Source: an uncultured Eubacteriales bacterium (lineage in GTDB: Bacteria > Bacillota > Clostridia > Oscillospirales > Acutalibacteraceae). Taken from it: a stretch of 64,000 nucleotides of DNA. How positions within the stretch are numbered: position 1 is the stretch's first letter; each line of letters opens with the position of its first letter. The stretch spans positions 19,585 through 83,584 of the forward strand of contig CAKSQS010000005.1 of NCBI GenBank assembly GCA_934486705.1, in the 5' to 3' direction. Of the stretch, positions 50,253 through 58,637 are shown piece by piece. The notes below the pieces were generated by a model that worked only from the letters and a program-made list of their open reading frames with translations, was not told where the DNA came from and ran no database searches. The translations under genes were made by a program, and so were the position numbers.

Positions 50253-52436
50253 TTATGTATCGAGCCGCTGCCGTGCCACAAGCTCTGCAAATACGCCGTT
50301 TTTGGCTATCAGCTCGTCGTATGTTCCGTCCTCTGTAATTTTTCCGCCGTCCAGCACCAAAATGCGGTCGCACTGCTTTATGGTGGAAAGCCTGTGGGCT
50401 ATTACTATTCTTGTGCATTTAAGGGAATCAAGTGATTCCGAAACCTTTTTCTGCGTAAGGTTATCAAGCGCGCTTGTAGCTTCGTCAAGCATTAAAATTT
50501 TAGGCTTGGGCGCTATTGCGCGGGCTATCATAAGCCGCTGCCGCTGCCCGCCCGAAATGCCGCCAGAGCCCTCGGAAATTATCGTGTTCATTCCCATTGG
50601 CATACGGCGTATATCCTCGGCTATTCCCGCTTTCTCGGCGGCGTCCCACGCGTCGCTTTGCGTAAGCCACGGGGCGGATATTACTATATTGGAATAAATA
50701 TCCCCCGAGAAAAGCTTGCCGTTTTGCATTACTACGCCTATTCTGTGCCTGAGGGATTTAAGGTCTATTCGCTCAATATCCCTGCCGTCATAGTAAACGG
50801 CGCCCTTTTGCGGCTTTTCAAAGCCTAAAAGAAGGCGCATAAGCGTTGATTTTCCGCAGCCTGTTTTGCCCACTATGGCAACATACTGTCCGGGGCGAAT
50901 TTTAAGGGACATATTATCAAGTATAAGCGGCATATTTTCATTGTACCTGAAAGAAACGTTGGTAAGCTCTATTCCGCCCGAAAGCCTTGTTATAACCTCT
51001 TTGCCCTCGGAAATCTCGGGCACGGTGTTAAAAAACGGCTGCACCGTTTCCAAAATCGGCTTTATCTGCGCTACGGTAAGCGCCATTCCCGCAAGGGACA
51101 TAAAAGCGCCCGAAACCATACCGTAGGCTGTGCCGAACGCATAATAATCTGCCACCGAAACGCCCGATTTTACCGCCGCCGCATACATAACTATATTACC
51201 TATAAGCGAAATGGCAAGGCTTATAACCGAATTAAGCTTAATAAATGCGGGCGGGTTGTATGTAAGCTTTGCGTTTTGCGCATAAAGGTTGCCCCAGCGG
51301 GCAAAGGCTCTTTTTTCTGCGCCCGCAAGCTTTATTTTCTGTATGCCGCTTATAAGCGCATAGCTCATTCCGCTTTCCTTTGCCGAAAGCTCCATTTGCT
51401 TTTTTGAAATACGCATTTGCGCAAACGAGGAAATAAGCGAGAAAGCGACCGTTACCAAAATGACAGCTATTGCAGGCACTACAAGCAGGGGAGCATATAT
51501 AAATATCTGCGAAATGTAGATAAGCGAAAAAACCGAGGTAAGCCCCGTTGTAAGCACGGCGGAAACCAGCATATTGCAAAGCGATGATATATGCGCCGCG
51601 CGGCTTGACAAATCGCCCGAGCCATACCCCTTAAAAAAGTCCGCCGGCAGGCTCATTATTCGCATCATTGCCGCCGCCTGCACCGAAACGCTCATTTTGG
51701 TATTTATTCTTGCGGTTATCATTTCCTTGGTGGCGGAAATAAGTAAAGAGCTTACAGATACCGAAACCGTGAACACCGCAATTGATAAAAGCAGCCTTAC
51801 ACTGCCCGACGGCAAAACCGCCGCAAACAAAATATTGTTAAGCTTAGGCGAGAGCATACCTATTAAAGAGAGCGCTAAAGTTGCAAGGGCAATAAGCGCA
51901 AAATCGGCGGGGGAGAGCGTTTCCGCAATATATTTTGCAACCGAGCCGAGCCCAATTTTTTTAAGCGGAAAGGGCTTGTAAAAGGCTATAGCCTCGCTAT
52001 CGAAAAGGCGCTGATTTTTGCGGTTTATTTTAATTTTTTTGCCGCTGTCCGGGTCAATATAGCAGTAGCCCGAAAACCCCGCGGGAATAAGTGCGACCAC
52101 CCTGCCGCTTTCCTTCATAACGCCGAGCATTGCGCCCACCGCGTCGCGATACCAGCCCTTTTCAAGCCTTACCGTGCGGCGCATTATGCCGTAGGGGCGC
52201 ATTAAATATTCAAGCTGCTCGTTTGTGTCCTTTATATTGTCGGGCACTTCGCGGCTTTTTACGTGGTAATATTTTAAAATTTCGTCAATCGCGCTTTTCG
52301 CCGCCGCGCTGCCGTCTGAAAGGCTGCCTGTTACCTTTGAGCCTAAAACGGCAGCCGCCATATTTACAAATGAATCGGCAAAAACATCGTCGTCGTTTTG
52401 CTTTCGCTGCCTTATCTGTTCGTCAAACCAACCCAT
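50253..52436 (-). CDS. NHLM-type bacteriocin export ABC transporter without peptidase domain
   Basis: The 727-residue protein has an N-terminal soluble region (about residues 1-170) containing YCYIDPDSGKKIKINRKNQRLF, six membrane helices (about 175-450) and an ATPase domain. The latter has Walker A GKTGCGKSTLMRLLLGFEKP, signature ISGGQRQR, Walker B LMLDEATSALD and switch His in IVIAHRLSTI. The N-terminal region and size match the second ABC protein of the NHLM bacteriocin systems. It probably forms a complex with the C39-peptidase ABC protein encoded next to it. Confidence 0.9.
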   Translation of the reverse strand: MGWFDEQIRQRKQNDDDVFADSFVNMAAAVLGSKVTGSLSDGSAAAKSAIDEILKYYHVKSREVPDNIKDTNEQLEYLMRPYGIMRRTVRLEKGWYRDAVGAMLGVMKESGRVVALIPAGFSGYCYIDPDSGKKIKINRKNQRLFDSEAIAFYKPFPLKKIGLGSVAKYIAETLSPADFALIALATLALSLIGMLSPKLNNILFAAVLPSGSVRLLLSIAVFTVSVSVSSLLISATKEMITARINTKMSVSVQAAAMMRIMSLPADFFKGYGSGDLSSRAAHISSLCNMLVSAVLTTGLTSVFSLIYISQIFIYAPLLVVPAIAVILVTVAFSLISSFAQMRISKKQMELSAKESGMSYALISGIQKIKLAGAEKRAFARWGNLYAQNAKLTYNPPAFIKLNSVISLAISLIGNIVMYAAAVKSGVSVADYYAFGTAYGMVSGAFMSLAGMALTVAQIKPILETVQPFFNTVPEISEGKEVITRLSGGIELTNVSFRYNENMPLILDNMSLKIRPGQYVAIVGKTGCGKSTLMRLLLGFEKPQKGAVYYDGRDIERIDLKSLRHRIGVVMQNGKLFSGDIYSNIVISAPWLTQSDAWDAAEKAGIAEDIRRMPMGMNTIISEGSGGISGGQRQRLMIARAIAPKPKILMLDEATSALDNLTQKKVSESLDSLKCTRIVIAHRLSTIKQCDRILVLDGGKITEDGTYDELIAKNGVFAELVARQRLDT

Positions 52437-52451
52437 TAAGTCTTTCCCCCT

Positions 52452-54641
52452 TTACTCGTTAGTTACAAGCTCGGCATACATTCCGCCCTTTTTCATAAGC
52501 TCGTCGTGCGTGCCGCGTTCGGCAACCCTGCCGTTATCCATTACTATTATTTCGTCGCAATCCCGTATAGTCGAGAGCCTGTGCGCCACAACTATGCAGG
52601 TTATGCCGCGATCCTTAATGGAGTTTACAACGTTGTACTCGGTTTTAGCGTCAAGCGCGCTTGTGGCTTCGTCCAAAATTATAATCGTGGGGTCTTGCGC
52701 CAACACGCGCGCTATTTCCATTCGCTGCCGCTGCCCGCCCGAAAAGTCCTTGCCGCCCTCGGTCATTTTGTACTGATAACCGCCCTCGCGCTGCATAATA
52801 TCCTCGTGCAGCTGTGCGTCGCGCGCCGCCATTATCATTTCAAAATCCTCTATCGAGTTATCCCACATTTTAATGTTGTTGGCTATTGTATCTTCAAACA
52901 AAATTATATCCTGGTCCACTACCGCCAGCGAGCCTGTAAAAACGCTGCGGTCAATTTCGGATATTTTTTTGCCGTCGAAAAGTATTTCGCCGCTCCAAGG
53001 TTTATAAAGCCCCGAAATCAGCTTTGAAAGGGTGGATTTTCCGCAGCCCGATGGCCCTACAAATGCCACGCGGCTGCCGGTTTTAAGCGACAAATTAAAG
53101 TTTTCTATAAGCGGCTCTGCAAGGCGGGAATAGCCGAACGTGACGTTTTTCATTTCAATATTGCCCGAAAGCTTATCGTACTCGCAGTTATCGCTTACGG
53201 GAGCATCCTCGGGAACGTCGGTGGGGTAGCGCATTACGTCCTCTATGCGCTCCATTTCGGTGCGCATTTCCTGCAAGCTTTGCCCTGCCGAAATCAGCGA
53301 CGTTGCGGGGGAAACAAACGAGCCTAAAAAGCCCTGAAACGCCATTATCATACCAACGGTAAACCTGCCCTGCATTGCAAGGTACACGCCCACCATTAAA
53401 ACCGCCGTATTGCAAACCGAGCTTACAAGCGCAGGCAGCTGACCGAGCAGCTGATTAAGCTTTTGAAATTTTACCTGCTGCGTATTGGCACTTGCCTGAT
53501 AGCCCGCCCATTTTTCAAAAAATCCGTTTTCTGCGCCGCTTGCCTTAATTGTTTCAATCATTTCTATTCCGGCAACGGTAGCGCCCGCAAGCTTACCTGA
53601 GTCGCGCATTTGCACGCGGGTAATATTTATCCGCTTTTTTGAAATAATGTTTGAGAAAATAAGGTTTATAAGCACCGATAAAATGCCTATAACGGTTAAA
53701 AGCAGGCTGTACCTTATCATTACAACAAGGTAAAACACCATCATTACCGCGTTTAGTGCGAGCGGCGCAAAGGTATTTACAAGGCTGCCCGCTATGCTCG
53801 CGTTTGCTGACTGCCGCCCCTGAATATCACCCGCCATACGCTGCGAGAAGAATTCCATAGGCATACGCAGCACTTTCCACATAAAGGTTGTGCTGCCCAC
53901 CATGGCAAGCTTTCCGTTAATTTTAAGGGAATAAACGGCGTTTATCCACCCCACAACAAGCTGCAAAACGCTAAGGAGCGATAAGCCTATAATAAACGGT
54001 ATAAACCACTCGGGGTTTTTGCCCGTCAGCAATCTGTCAACAAAAACGCGCGAAAATGCGGGGCTTATAACCCCCGTTATGGCAGATATAAGCGCGGTAA
54101 TTGCCGCAAAGGCAACCGCACTGCCCGCACCCTTAAGCCGCTTTTTGGCATATGCCAAAACAGATGGCGGCTTGCCGCCGGGGGTAAAGATTTCGGTCGG
54201 CTCAAACAAAAGGCAAATGCCTGTAAACGAATCGTCAAAGGTTTTCAGAGATACGGCGTATTTTCCCTTTGCGGGGTCGTTTAAAATCGCCTTGTTGCCG
54301 CGAAAGCCGTCCAACACCACAAAATGGTTGAAATTCCAGTGAATAATGCAGGGAAATTTTCCGTCGCGTCTTAAGTCGTTCGGCTCATACCTGTAACCCT
54401 TGGCGGCAAGCCCGTAGCTGCGGGCGGCTTTTAAAATATTGCGCGCGTTAGAGCCGTCACGCGATACGCCGCAGTCAAAGCGCACCTGTTCAAGCGGCAA
54501 CCATTTGCCGTAGTAGGCAAGCACCATTGCAAGGCTTGCCGCGCCGCATTCAAGCGCCTCCATCTGCATTATTACGGGCACGTCGGCAGCACCGTGCATT
54601 ACGGGCTTTTTAAGTTTTTTAGTCTCTTTTATCTTTTCCAT
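52452..54641 (-). CDS. NHLM-type peptidase-containing ABC transporter (C39 peptidase)
   Basis: The 729-residue protein begins with a C39 peptidase domain (about residues 10-150): VIMQMEALECGAASLAMVLAYYG supplies the oxyanion Gln and catalytic Cys, FNHFVVLDGF the His, and NDPAKGKYAV the Asp. Six membrane helices and an ATPase domain follow (Walker A GPSGCGKSTLSKLISGLYKP, FSGGQRQR, IILDEATSALD, VVAHRLSTI). C39 domains cut leaders after a double Gly, exactly the site present in all eight precursors downstream. It should therefore cleave and export the mature peptides. Confidence 0.95.
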   Translation of the reverse strand: MEKIKETKKLKKPVMHGAADVPVIMQMEALECGAASLAMVLAYYGKWLPLEQVRFDCGVSRDGSNARNILKAARSYGLAAKGYRYEPNDLRRDGKFPCIIHWNFNHFVVLDGFRGNKAILNDPAKGKYAVSLKTFDDSFTGICLLFEPTEIFTPGGKPPSVLAYAKKRLKGAGSAVAFAAITALISAITGVISPAFSRVFVDRLLTGKNPEWFIPFIIGLSLLSVLQLVVGWINAVYSLKINGKLAMVGSTTFMWKVLRMPMEFFSQRMAGDIQGRQSANASIAGSLVNTFAPLALNAVMMVFYLVVMIRYSLLLTVIGILSVLINLIFSNIISKKRINITRVQMRDSGKLAGATVAGIEMIETIKASGAENGFFEKWAGYQASANTQQVKFQKLNQLLGQLPALVSSVCNTAVLMVGVYLAMQGRFTVGMIMAFQGFLGSFVSPATSLISAGQSLQEMRTEMERIEDVMRYPTDVPEDAPVSDNCEYDKLSGNIEMKNVTFGYSRLAEPLIENFNLSLKTGSRVAFVGPSGCGKSTLSKLISGLYKPWSGEILFDGKKISEIDRSVFTGSLAVVDQDIILFEDTIANNIKMWDNSIEDFEMIMAARDAQLHEDIMQREGGYQYKMTEGGKDFSGGQRQRMEIARVLAQDPTIIILDEATSALDAKTEYNVVNSIKDRGITCIVVAHRLSTIRDCDEIIVMDNGRVAERGTHDELMKKGGMYAELVTNE

Positions 54642-54651
54642 ATAAGCTTCC

Positions 54652-55125
54652 TCAGTTAAGAATAAAGGAGATAGGGGAGACGCGCTCCTTAATTACCGTC
54701 GCCTTATATGTGCCGTCGGGCAATCCCGCCGCGCTTGCGCGAACCTCATACACCGCGTCGGTCGCGTCTATTCCCGCAAGGCTTAAAATACTGCCGTCCT
54801 TTTCCTTATCGAGCCGTATGGGAGCGGCCGCAATATCGGTTACGGGGTATTCCTGCTCATTTACCGAGATAAACGCATTATCGGTAAAGCCCGATATATC
54901 CGATTCTTTTACATAACATACAATTTCGCCGTTTTCGGCTGCGCCTGCGGTTTGAACCGATGAATCAAGCTGCCCGAACACGCCCCAAACGCACGCGCCC
55001 GCAAGCAGAATTACAACCGCCGCCAGCACCGTCCATACGCCGGGGTTTGATACCCTTATGTAATCGTTAAGCTGCTCGGGCGAGGTGACCCTTTCCATAC
55101 TTTTCTTTCTGAACAAATCGCTCAT
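54652..55125 (-). CDS. short HlyD-like NHLM secretion protein
   Basis: The 157-residue protein starts with a basic stretch and SPEQLNDYIRVSNPGVW followed by one membrane helix (about residues 33-53). The arrangement typifies the N-terminus of NHLM HlyD-family secretion proteins. The extracytoplasmic part is beta-rich (GEIVCYVKESDISGF, DAVYEVRASAAGLPDGTYKATV) but lacks the long coiled-coil hairpin of full adaptors, so it is much shorter than usual. That suits a single-membrane Gram-positive cell. AAGGAGAG and a run of A precede the ATG. Confidence 0.75.
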   Translation of the reverse strand: MSDLFRKKSMERVTSPEQLNDYIRVSNPGVWTVLAAVVILLAGACVWGVFGQLDSSVQTAGAAENGEIVCYVKESDISGFTDNAFISVNEQEYPVTDIAAAPIRLDKEKDGSILSLAGIDATDAVYEVRASAAGLPDGTYKATVIKERVSPISFILN

Positions 55126-55141
55126 TTTTTTTTTGCTCTCC

Positions 55142-57181
55142 TTACAGGTATTTTATTACGGACAGTATGTTTTTTCCGTCTTTACGCTCGTATTTTACTT
55201 CGTCCATTGTCTTTTTAACAATGTAAATTCCAAGCCCGCCTATTTCGCGCTCGTCAGCCGAAAGAGTTACGTCGGGGTCGGGCTTTTCAAGCGGGTTGTA
55301 GGGCGCTCCGCTATCGGTAAAGGTGAGTGTGACAGCCTTCGGGCTATCGCTCTTTTCGAGTCTTATTTCTGCGTTGCCCTCTCCGTTTTCATAGGCGTAG
55401 TGCGCTATGTTTGAAAAAATTTCATCCGCCGCTATATCTATTTGCTTTTGAGCTTTCATATCGCAGCCGAGACTTTCAAGCTCCGCATTTATAAACTCGG
55501 TAATTTTATCAATGCTTTCTGCTGCGGCAGATACGGTTATAACGCAACCGTTCCCCATTTTTGCCTTGTATTCAAGGCAGAGCATTGTTATATCGTCAAA
55601 CTGCGGCGCGCCAGATACAAATTTGTCAATATCGGTCTTAACTGCGCCCAGTATCTCGGCGGGAGCGGTATTTTTAACGCTGTTAAGCGCGGTTTTAAGT
55701 CTATCCATACCGTAAAGCTCGTTTTCGGAGTTTGTAGCTTCGGTAACGCCGTCGGTGTACTGAAAAATTTTATCGCCCGCACTGAGCGTAATGCTGCCCG
55801 CGCGGTATTTCATATTTTCCATACCCGCAAGCACAAAGCCCGGGCGTATTTTGTAAGGCTCAAATTCGCTGCCCGCCCTTAAAATAAACGGCATTTCGTG
55901 CCCTGCGTTTACAAAATTAAATTCACCTGTGGCAAGGTCGAGCACGCCCTCAAACGCGGTTATGAAAAGTCCCTCGCTGTTTGATTCGCAAAGCATATTG
56001 TTTACTTCGGTGAAAACCTCGCCCAAGTCTTTCCCGGGAACGGTGTGGTCGTTAATAAGGGTTTTGCCTATAACCATAAACAGCGCAGCGGGAACGCCCT
56101 TGCCCGAAACATCCGCCATTACAATTGCCAAATGGCGTTCGTCCACCATAAAGAAATCGTAAAAATCGCCGCCGACCTCCTTTGCGGGGTCCATTGTGGC
56201 GTAAATATCAAATTCGCGCCTTTCGGGGAACGCGGGGAAAATGCAGGGCAGCATTGAGGCCTGAATATTCTTTGCAATATCAAGCTCCGCGCCTATTCTT
56301 TCCTTTTCGGCGGTGACTTTTGAAAGGTTGGCAATGTAGCCTTCAAGCTTTTCAAGCATATAGTTAAAGGAGTTGCCCAATTGCTCTATTTCGTCGCCTG
56401 TTTTAAGTGAGATACGCTGATTTTCAAATACACCCGTTTCGGTAATATTCTTTGTAAATGCGGCAAGCTTGCCTATAGGCTTTGTAACCACCCTGCCCAC
56501 AAAGAATATATAGGCTAAAATGGTAAGACCTATAACCGCAAAGGCTATTAAAAGCATATTTATAAGGAAAGAGTTAAGGTGCGCCCGCACCTCGCTCATA
56601 TCCAGTATATACTGTATTTCGGCAATCGCTTTGCCGTTTTCATCGGTTATAACCGATATTCCCGTGTAGTTATAGCCGTAGCTGTTATCGGTTACAATCG
56701 GCTTTTCAAGCCCCTTGTTTTGCGAGTACATTTTCCATATTGTTATGTATTTTTCCATATCCCGCGGGTCGTCGGGGTTAGCCGCCTCGGCATACGGCAC
56801 GACGCTGCCGTATGCCAACCGGTTTTCGGGGCTGTCGCCCATTTCCTCAACCATTGCGTCAATGTAAAAATGAACGCTGTCTTCATCCGGCACAACAAGC
56901 GAAAGAAATGTAACGTTTCCGTCCTTTTTAAGCTTGTTGAAGAGCGCGGCTGTTTTTTTGTAGGTATCGGTTTTATCGCCGCCGCTTGCTATAATTGTTT
57001 TAACGTCCTCGGCGGGCAGCATTGCGGCAATGGCGTTGCTGTTGGTCATAACCCGCTCGGCATACATATTTTCAAGGTATGATTTTGAGGTGGCGTAGCT
57101 GAAAAGCGATACCGCAACCGTCATAACAAGACCTATTACGCCGAGCGAAATAATAAATTTAGGTAAAAGCCTTATTTTCAT
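55142..57181 (-). CDS. membrane sensor SpoIIE-type PP2C phosphatase fused to an RsbW-like ATPase domain
   Basis: The 679-residue protein has a membrane helix (about 7-27), an extracytoplasmic sensor (about 30-200), a second helix (about 205-228) and a HAMP linker. The SpoIIE-type phosphatase domain (about 320-535) shows GGDFYDFFMV, MADVSGKGVPAALFM and DDITMLCLEY, and an RsbW-like histidine-kinase-type ATPase follows (about 555-675; AADEIFSNIAHYAYENG, GGLGIYIVKKTMD). It should dephosphorylate a STAS anti-anti-sigma protein and may also phosphorylate one, in response to an external signal. A STAS gene is in the same run. It overlaps the acetyltransferase by 4 bp. Confidence 0.9.
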   Translation of the reverse strand: MKIRLLPKFIISLGVIGLVMTVAVSLFSYATSKSYLENMYAERVMTNSNAIAAMLPAEDVKTIIASGGDKTDTYKKTAALFNKLKKDGNVTFLSLVVPDEDSVHFYIDAMVEEMGDSPENRLAYGSVVPYAEAANPDDPRDMEKYITIWKMYSQNKGLEKPIVTDNSYGYNYTGISVITDENGKAIAEIQYILDMSEVRAHLNSFLINMLLIAFAVIGLTILAYIFFVGRVVTKPIGKLAAFTKNITETGVFENQRISLKTGDEIEQLGNSFNYMLEKLEGYIANLSKVTAEKERIGAELDIAKNIQASMLPCIFPAFPERREFDIYATMDPAKEVGGDFYDFFMVDERHLAIVMADVSGKGVPAALFMVIGKTLINDHTVPGKDLGEVFTEVNNMLCESNSEGLFITAFEGVLDLATGEFNFVNAGHEMPFILRAGSEFEPYKIRPGFVLAGMENMKYRAGSITLSAGDKIFQYTDGVTEATNSENELYGMDRLKTALNSVKNTAPAEILGAVKTDIDKFVSGAPQFDDITMLCLEYKAKMGNGCVITVSAAAESIDKITEFINAELESLGCDMKAQKQIDIAADEIFSNIAHYAYENGEGNAEIRLEKSDSPKAVTLTFTDSGAPYNPLEKPDPDVTLSADEREIGGLGIYIVKKTMDEVKYERKDGKNILSVIKYL

Positions 57182-57783
57182 ACCCTTAGTTCCTTTCCTG
57201 TTTTTTTAAAGTATATTTCCGCCCCGCAGCGGCAGCGCCCGCCGCATATGGGGCAAATAAGCTGCTTTTCATCGTACCATACATTTTCGGCGGACGATAA
57301 AAAGCTAAAGCCACAGCTTTTAAGCGCGGGGGCTAAAAACGCGCCGCCCTCCGCTTTCCAACAGACCGTAAACACCGCGCCCGCTCCCGCTTTTTGCAGG
57401 CGGTCTGCGGCAAATTTTATAAGCCGCGCCGCAATGCCGAGCCCACGAAAATCCTCTCTTATTCCTACCGATTGTATCTGCCCGATACAGTCGCCGCTGT
57501 CGCTCGCTTCGAGCAGAATTTTTTCATCAAGCTTTGCATATTTTACAAGGCTTTTAGTATCGGTCAATTTATAATAAATATATCCTGCCGTTTCTCCGTT
57601 TTCGGTTTTTAAAAGCCAAAAAAACTGCTTTTTATTTTCTACAGTGATACCGAGGTCTTTTTCGGAATACAGATTTTTACCCACGCATATATCGCAAAGC
57701 GCCTTTGCCGTGCTTATTTCGTTGAGCCGCAGTGGGCTTAAATAAAATACCGCTCCGTTTTCCGCAGCTATTCTGTTTTCCAT
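57178..57783 (-). CDS. GNAT-type acetyltransferase with C-terminal zinc-ribbon tail
   Basis: The 201-residue protein has a GNAT core: VGIREDFRGLGIAARLIKFAADRL is the acetyl-CoA-binding R/Q-x-x-G-x-G/A loop and helix. It ends with a small Cys cluster (CPICGGRCRCG) that could bind zinc. GNATs acetylate amines of peptides, proteins or small molecules. In this run it could be a tailoring or self-protection enzyme for the peptide system, but nothing proves the substrate. Its ribosome binding site is weak and it overlaps the phosphatase gene by 4 bp. Confidence 0.8.
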   Translation of the reverse strand: MENRIAAENGAVFYLSPLRLNEISTAKALCDICVGKNLYSEKDLGITVENKKQFFWLLKTENGETAGYIYYKLTDTKSLVKYAKLDEKILLEASDSGDCIGQIQSVGIREDFRGLGIAARLIKFAADRLQKAGAGAVFTVCWKAEGGAFLAPALKSCGFSFLSSAENVWYDEKQLICPICGGRCRCGAEIYFKKTGKELRV

Positions 57784-57789
57784 TTATAA

Positions 57790-58626
57790 TCACGGCTTTC
57801 TTTTGCAGGCTGCAATTTTAAGACCCATTTTAATTTCGGTTTTATTATCGGTAATAACGTGGTGCAGTTTTTCGTAATTTTCCCGCAGCCAATCGGAAAA
57901 AGCAATAAATTCGGCGTTTTCGGGGTCTTCTTCAAGTAAAAGCTCAACATCATCGGGAAGATAGGAAAAAAACGTTGTAAATATATCTTCCTTTTTCTCT
58001 TTATCGTCGGCTTTTGCCGATATATATTCGCAAAGCGTTTCGGTATCCGAATATCCGCATTTGCTCAAAATGTCGGGCAGTGTTTTACCCGTTTCGCGGT
58101 TTCCCGCATATTTATCTTTTTTAAGAATTTCCAAAGCGCCGCGTAACAGCTCTGCGCCGCAGGGGGATATATCCGATATTCCGTCGTTCCCCTCGGTCAC
58201 AATAAGCAAACCGTCGGGCTTTAAAAGGCTTTTAAGCCTTACAAGCAGCGCTTCGGGGTTGCGCAAATGCATAAGCACAAATGATATGTAAATTATATCA
58301 AATTGCTGTATATTAAAATCTTCGGCAAACGCGGGCGACTCAATATCCGCTTTGTAAAAGGAAAATTTCTGTGAGCCGTAAGCTTTATTGGCTTTTTCTA
58401 TAAGTTCTGCGTTACAGTCTACGCCTATTACCCGCGAAAACATATCGTGTGAAAAAAGCCCGAACGCCTTAGCACCGTTATTGCAGCCTATATCAAGCAC
58501 CGAAAGCCCGCTTTTGCCTGAAAAAAGTCTTAAAATCAGCGGCTTTTCAAGCTCTGAAAACAGTCGGTTTTGCACTTCAAGCCTTTTTATTTCCTTTTCA
58601 TTGCCGAATATGTTCTTACCCTGCAC
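57790..58626 (-). CDS. SAM-dependent methyltransferase (class I)
   Basis: The 278-residue protein has a Rossmann methyltransferase domain: VLDIGCNNGAKAFGLF (motif I), VIGVDCNAELIEKAN (acidic motif II), FDIIYISFVLMHLRNPEALL and LLKPDGLLIVTEGNDG. The C-terminal third (about residues 190-278) is helical. It starts at GTG 58626 after AAGGAG. The class includes peptide and small-molecule methylases. Its position between the MATE fusion and the acetyltransferase suggests it is part of the same system, either tailoring or regulatory; the target is unknown. Confidence 0.85.
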   Translation of the reverse strand: MQGKNIFGNEKEIKRLEVQNRLFSELEKPLILRLFSGKSGLSVLDIGCNNGAKAFGLFSHDMFSRVIGVDCNAELIEKANKAYGSQKFSFYKADIESPAFAEDFNIQQFDIIYISFVLMHLRNPEALLVRLKSLLKPDGLLIVTEGNDGISDISPCGAELLRGALEILKKDKYAGNRETGKTLPDILSKCGYSDTETLCEYISAKADDKEKKEDIFTTFFSYLPDDVELLLEEDPENAEFIAFSDWLRENYEKLHHVITDNKTEIKMGLKIAACKRKP

Positions 58627-58637
58627 TGCCTTACTCC

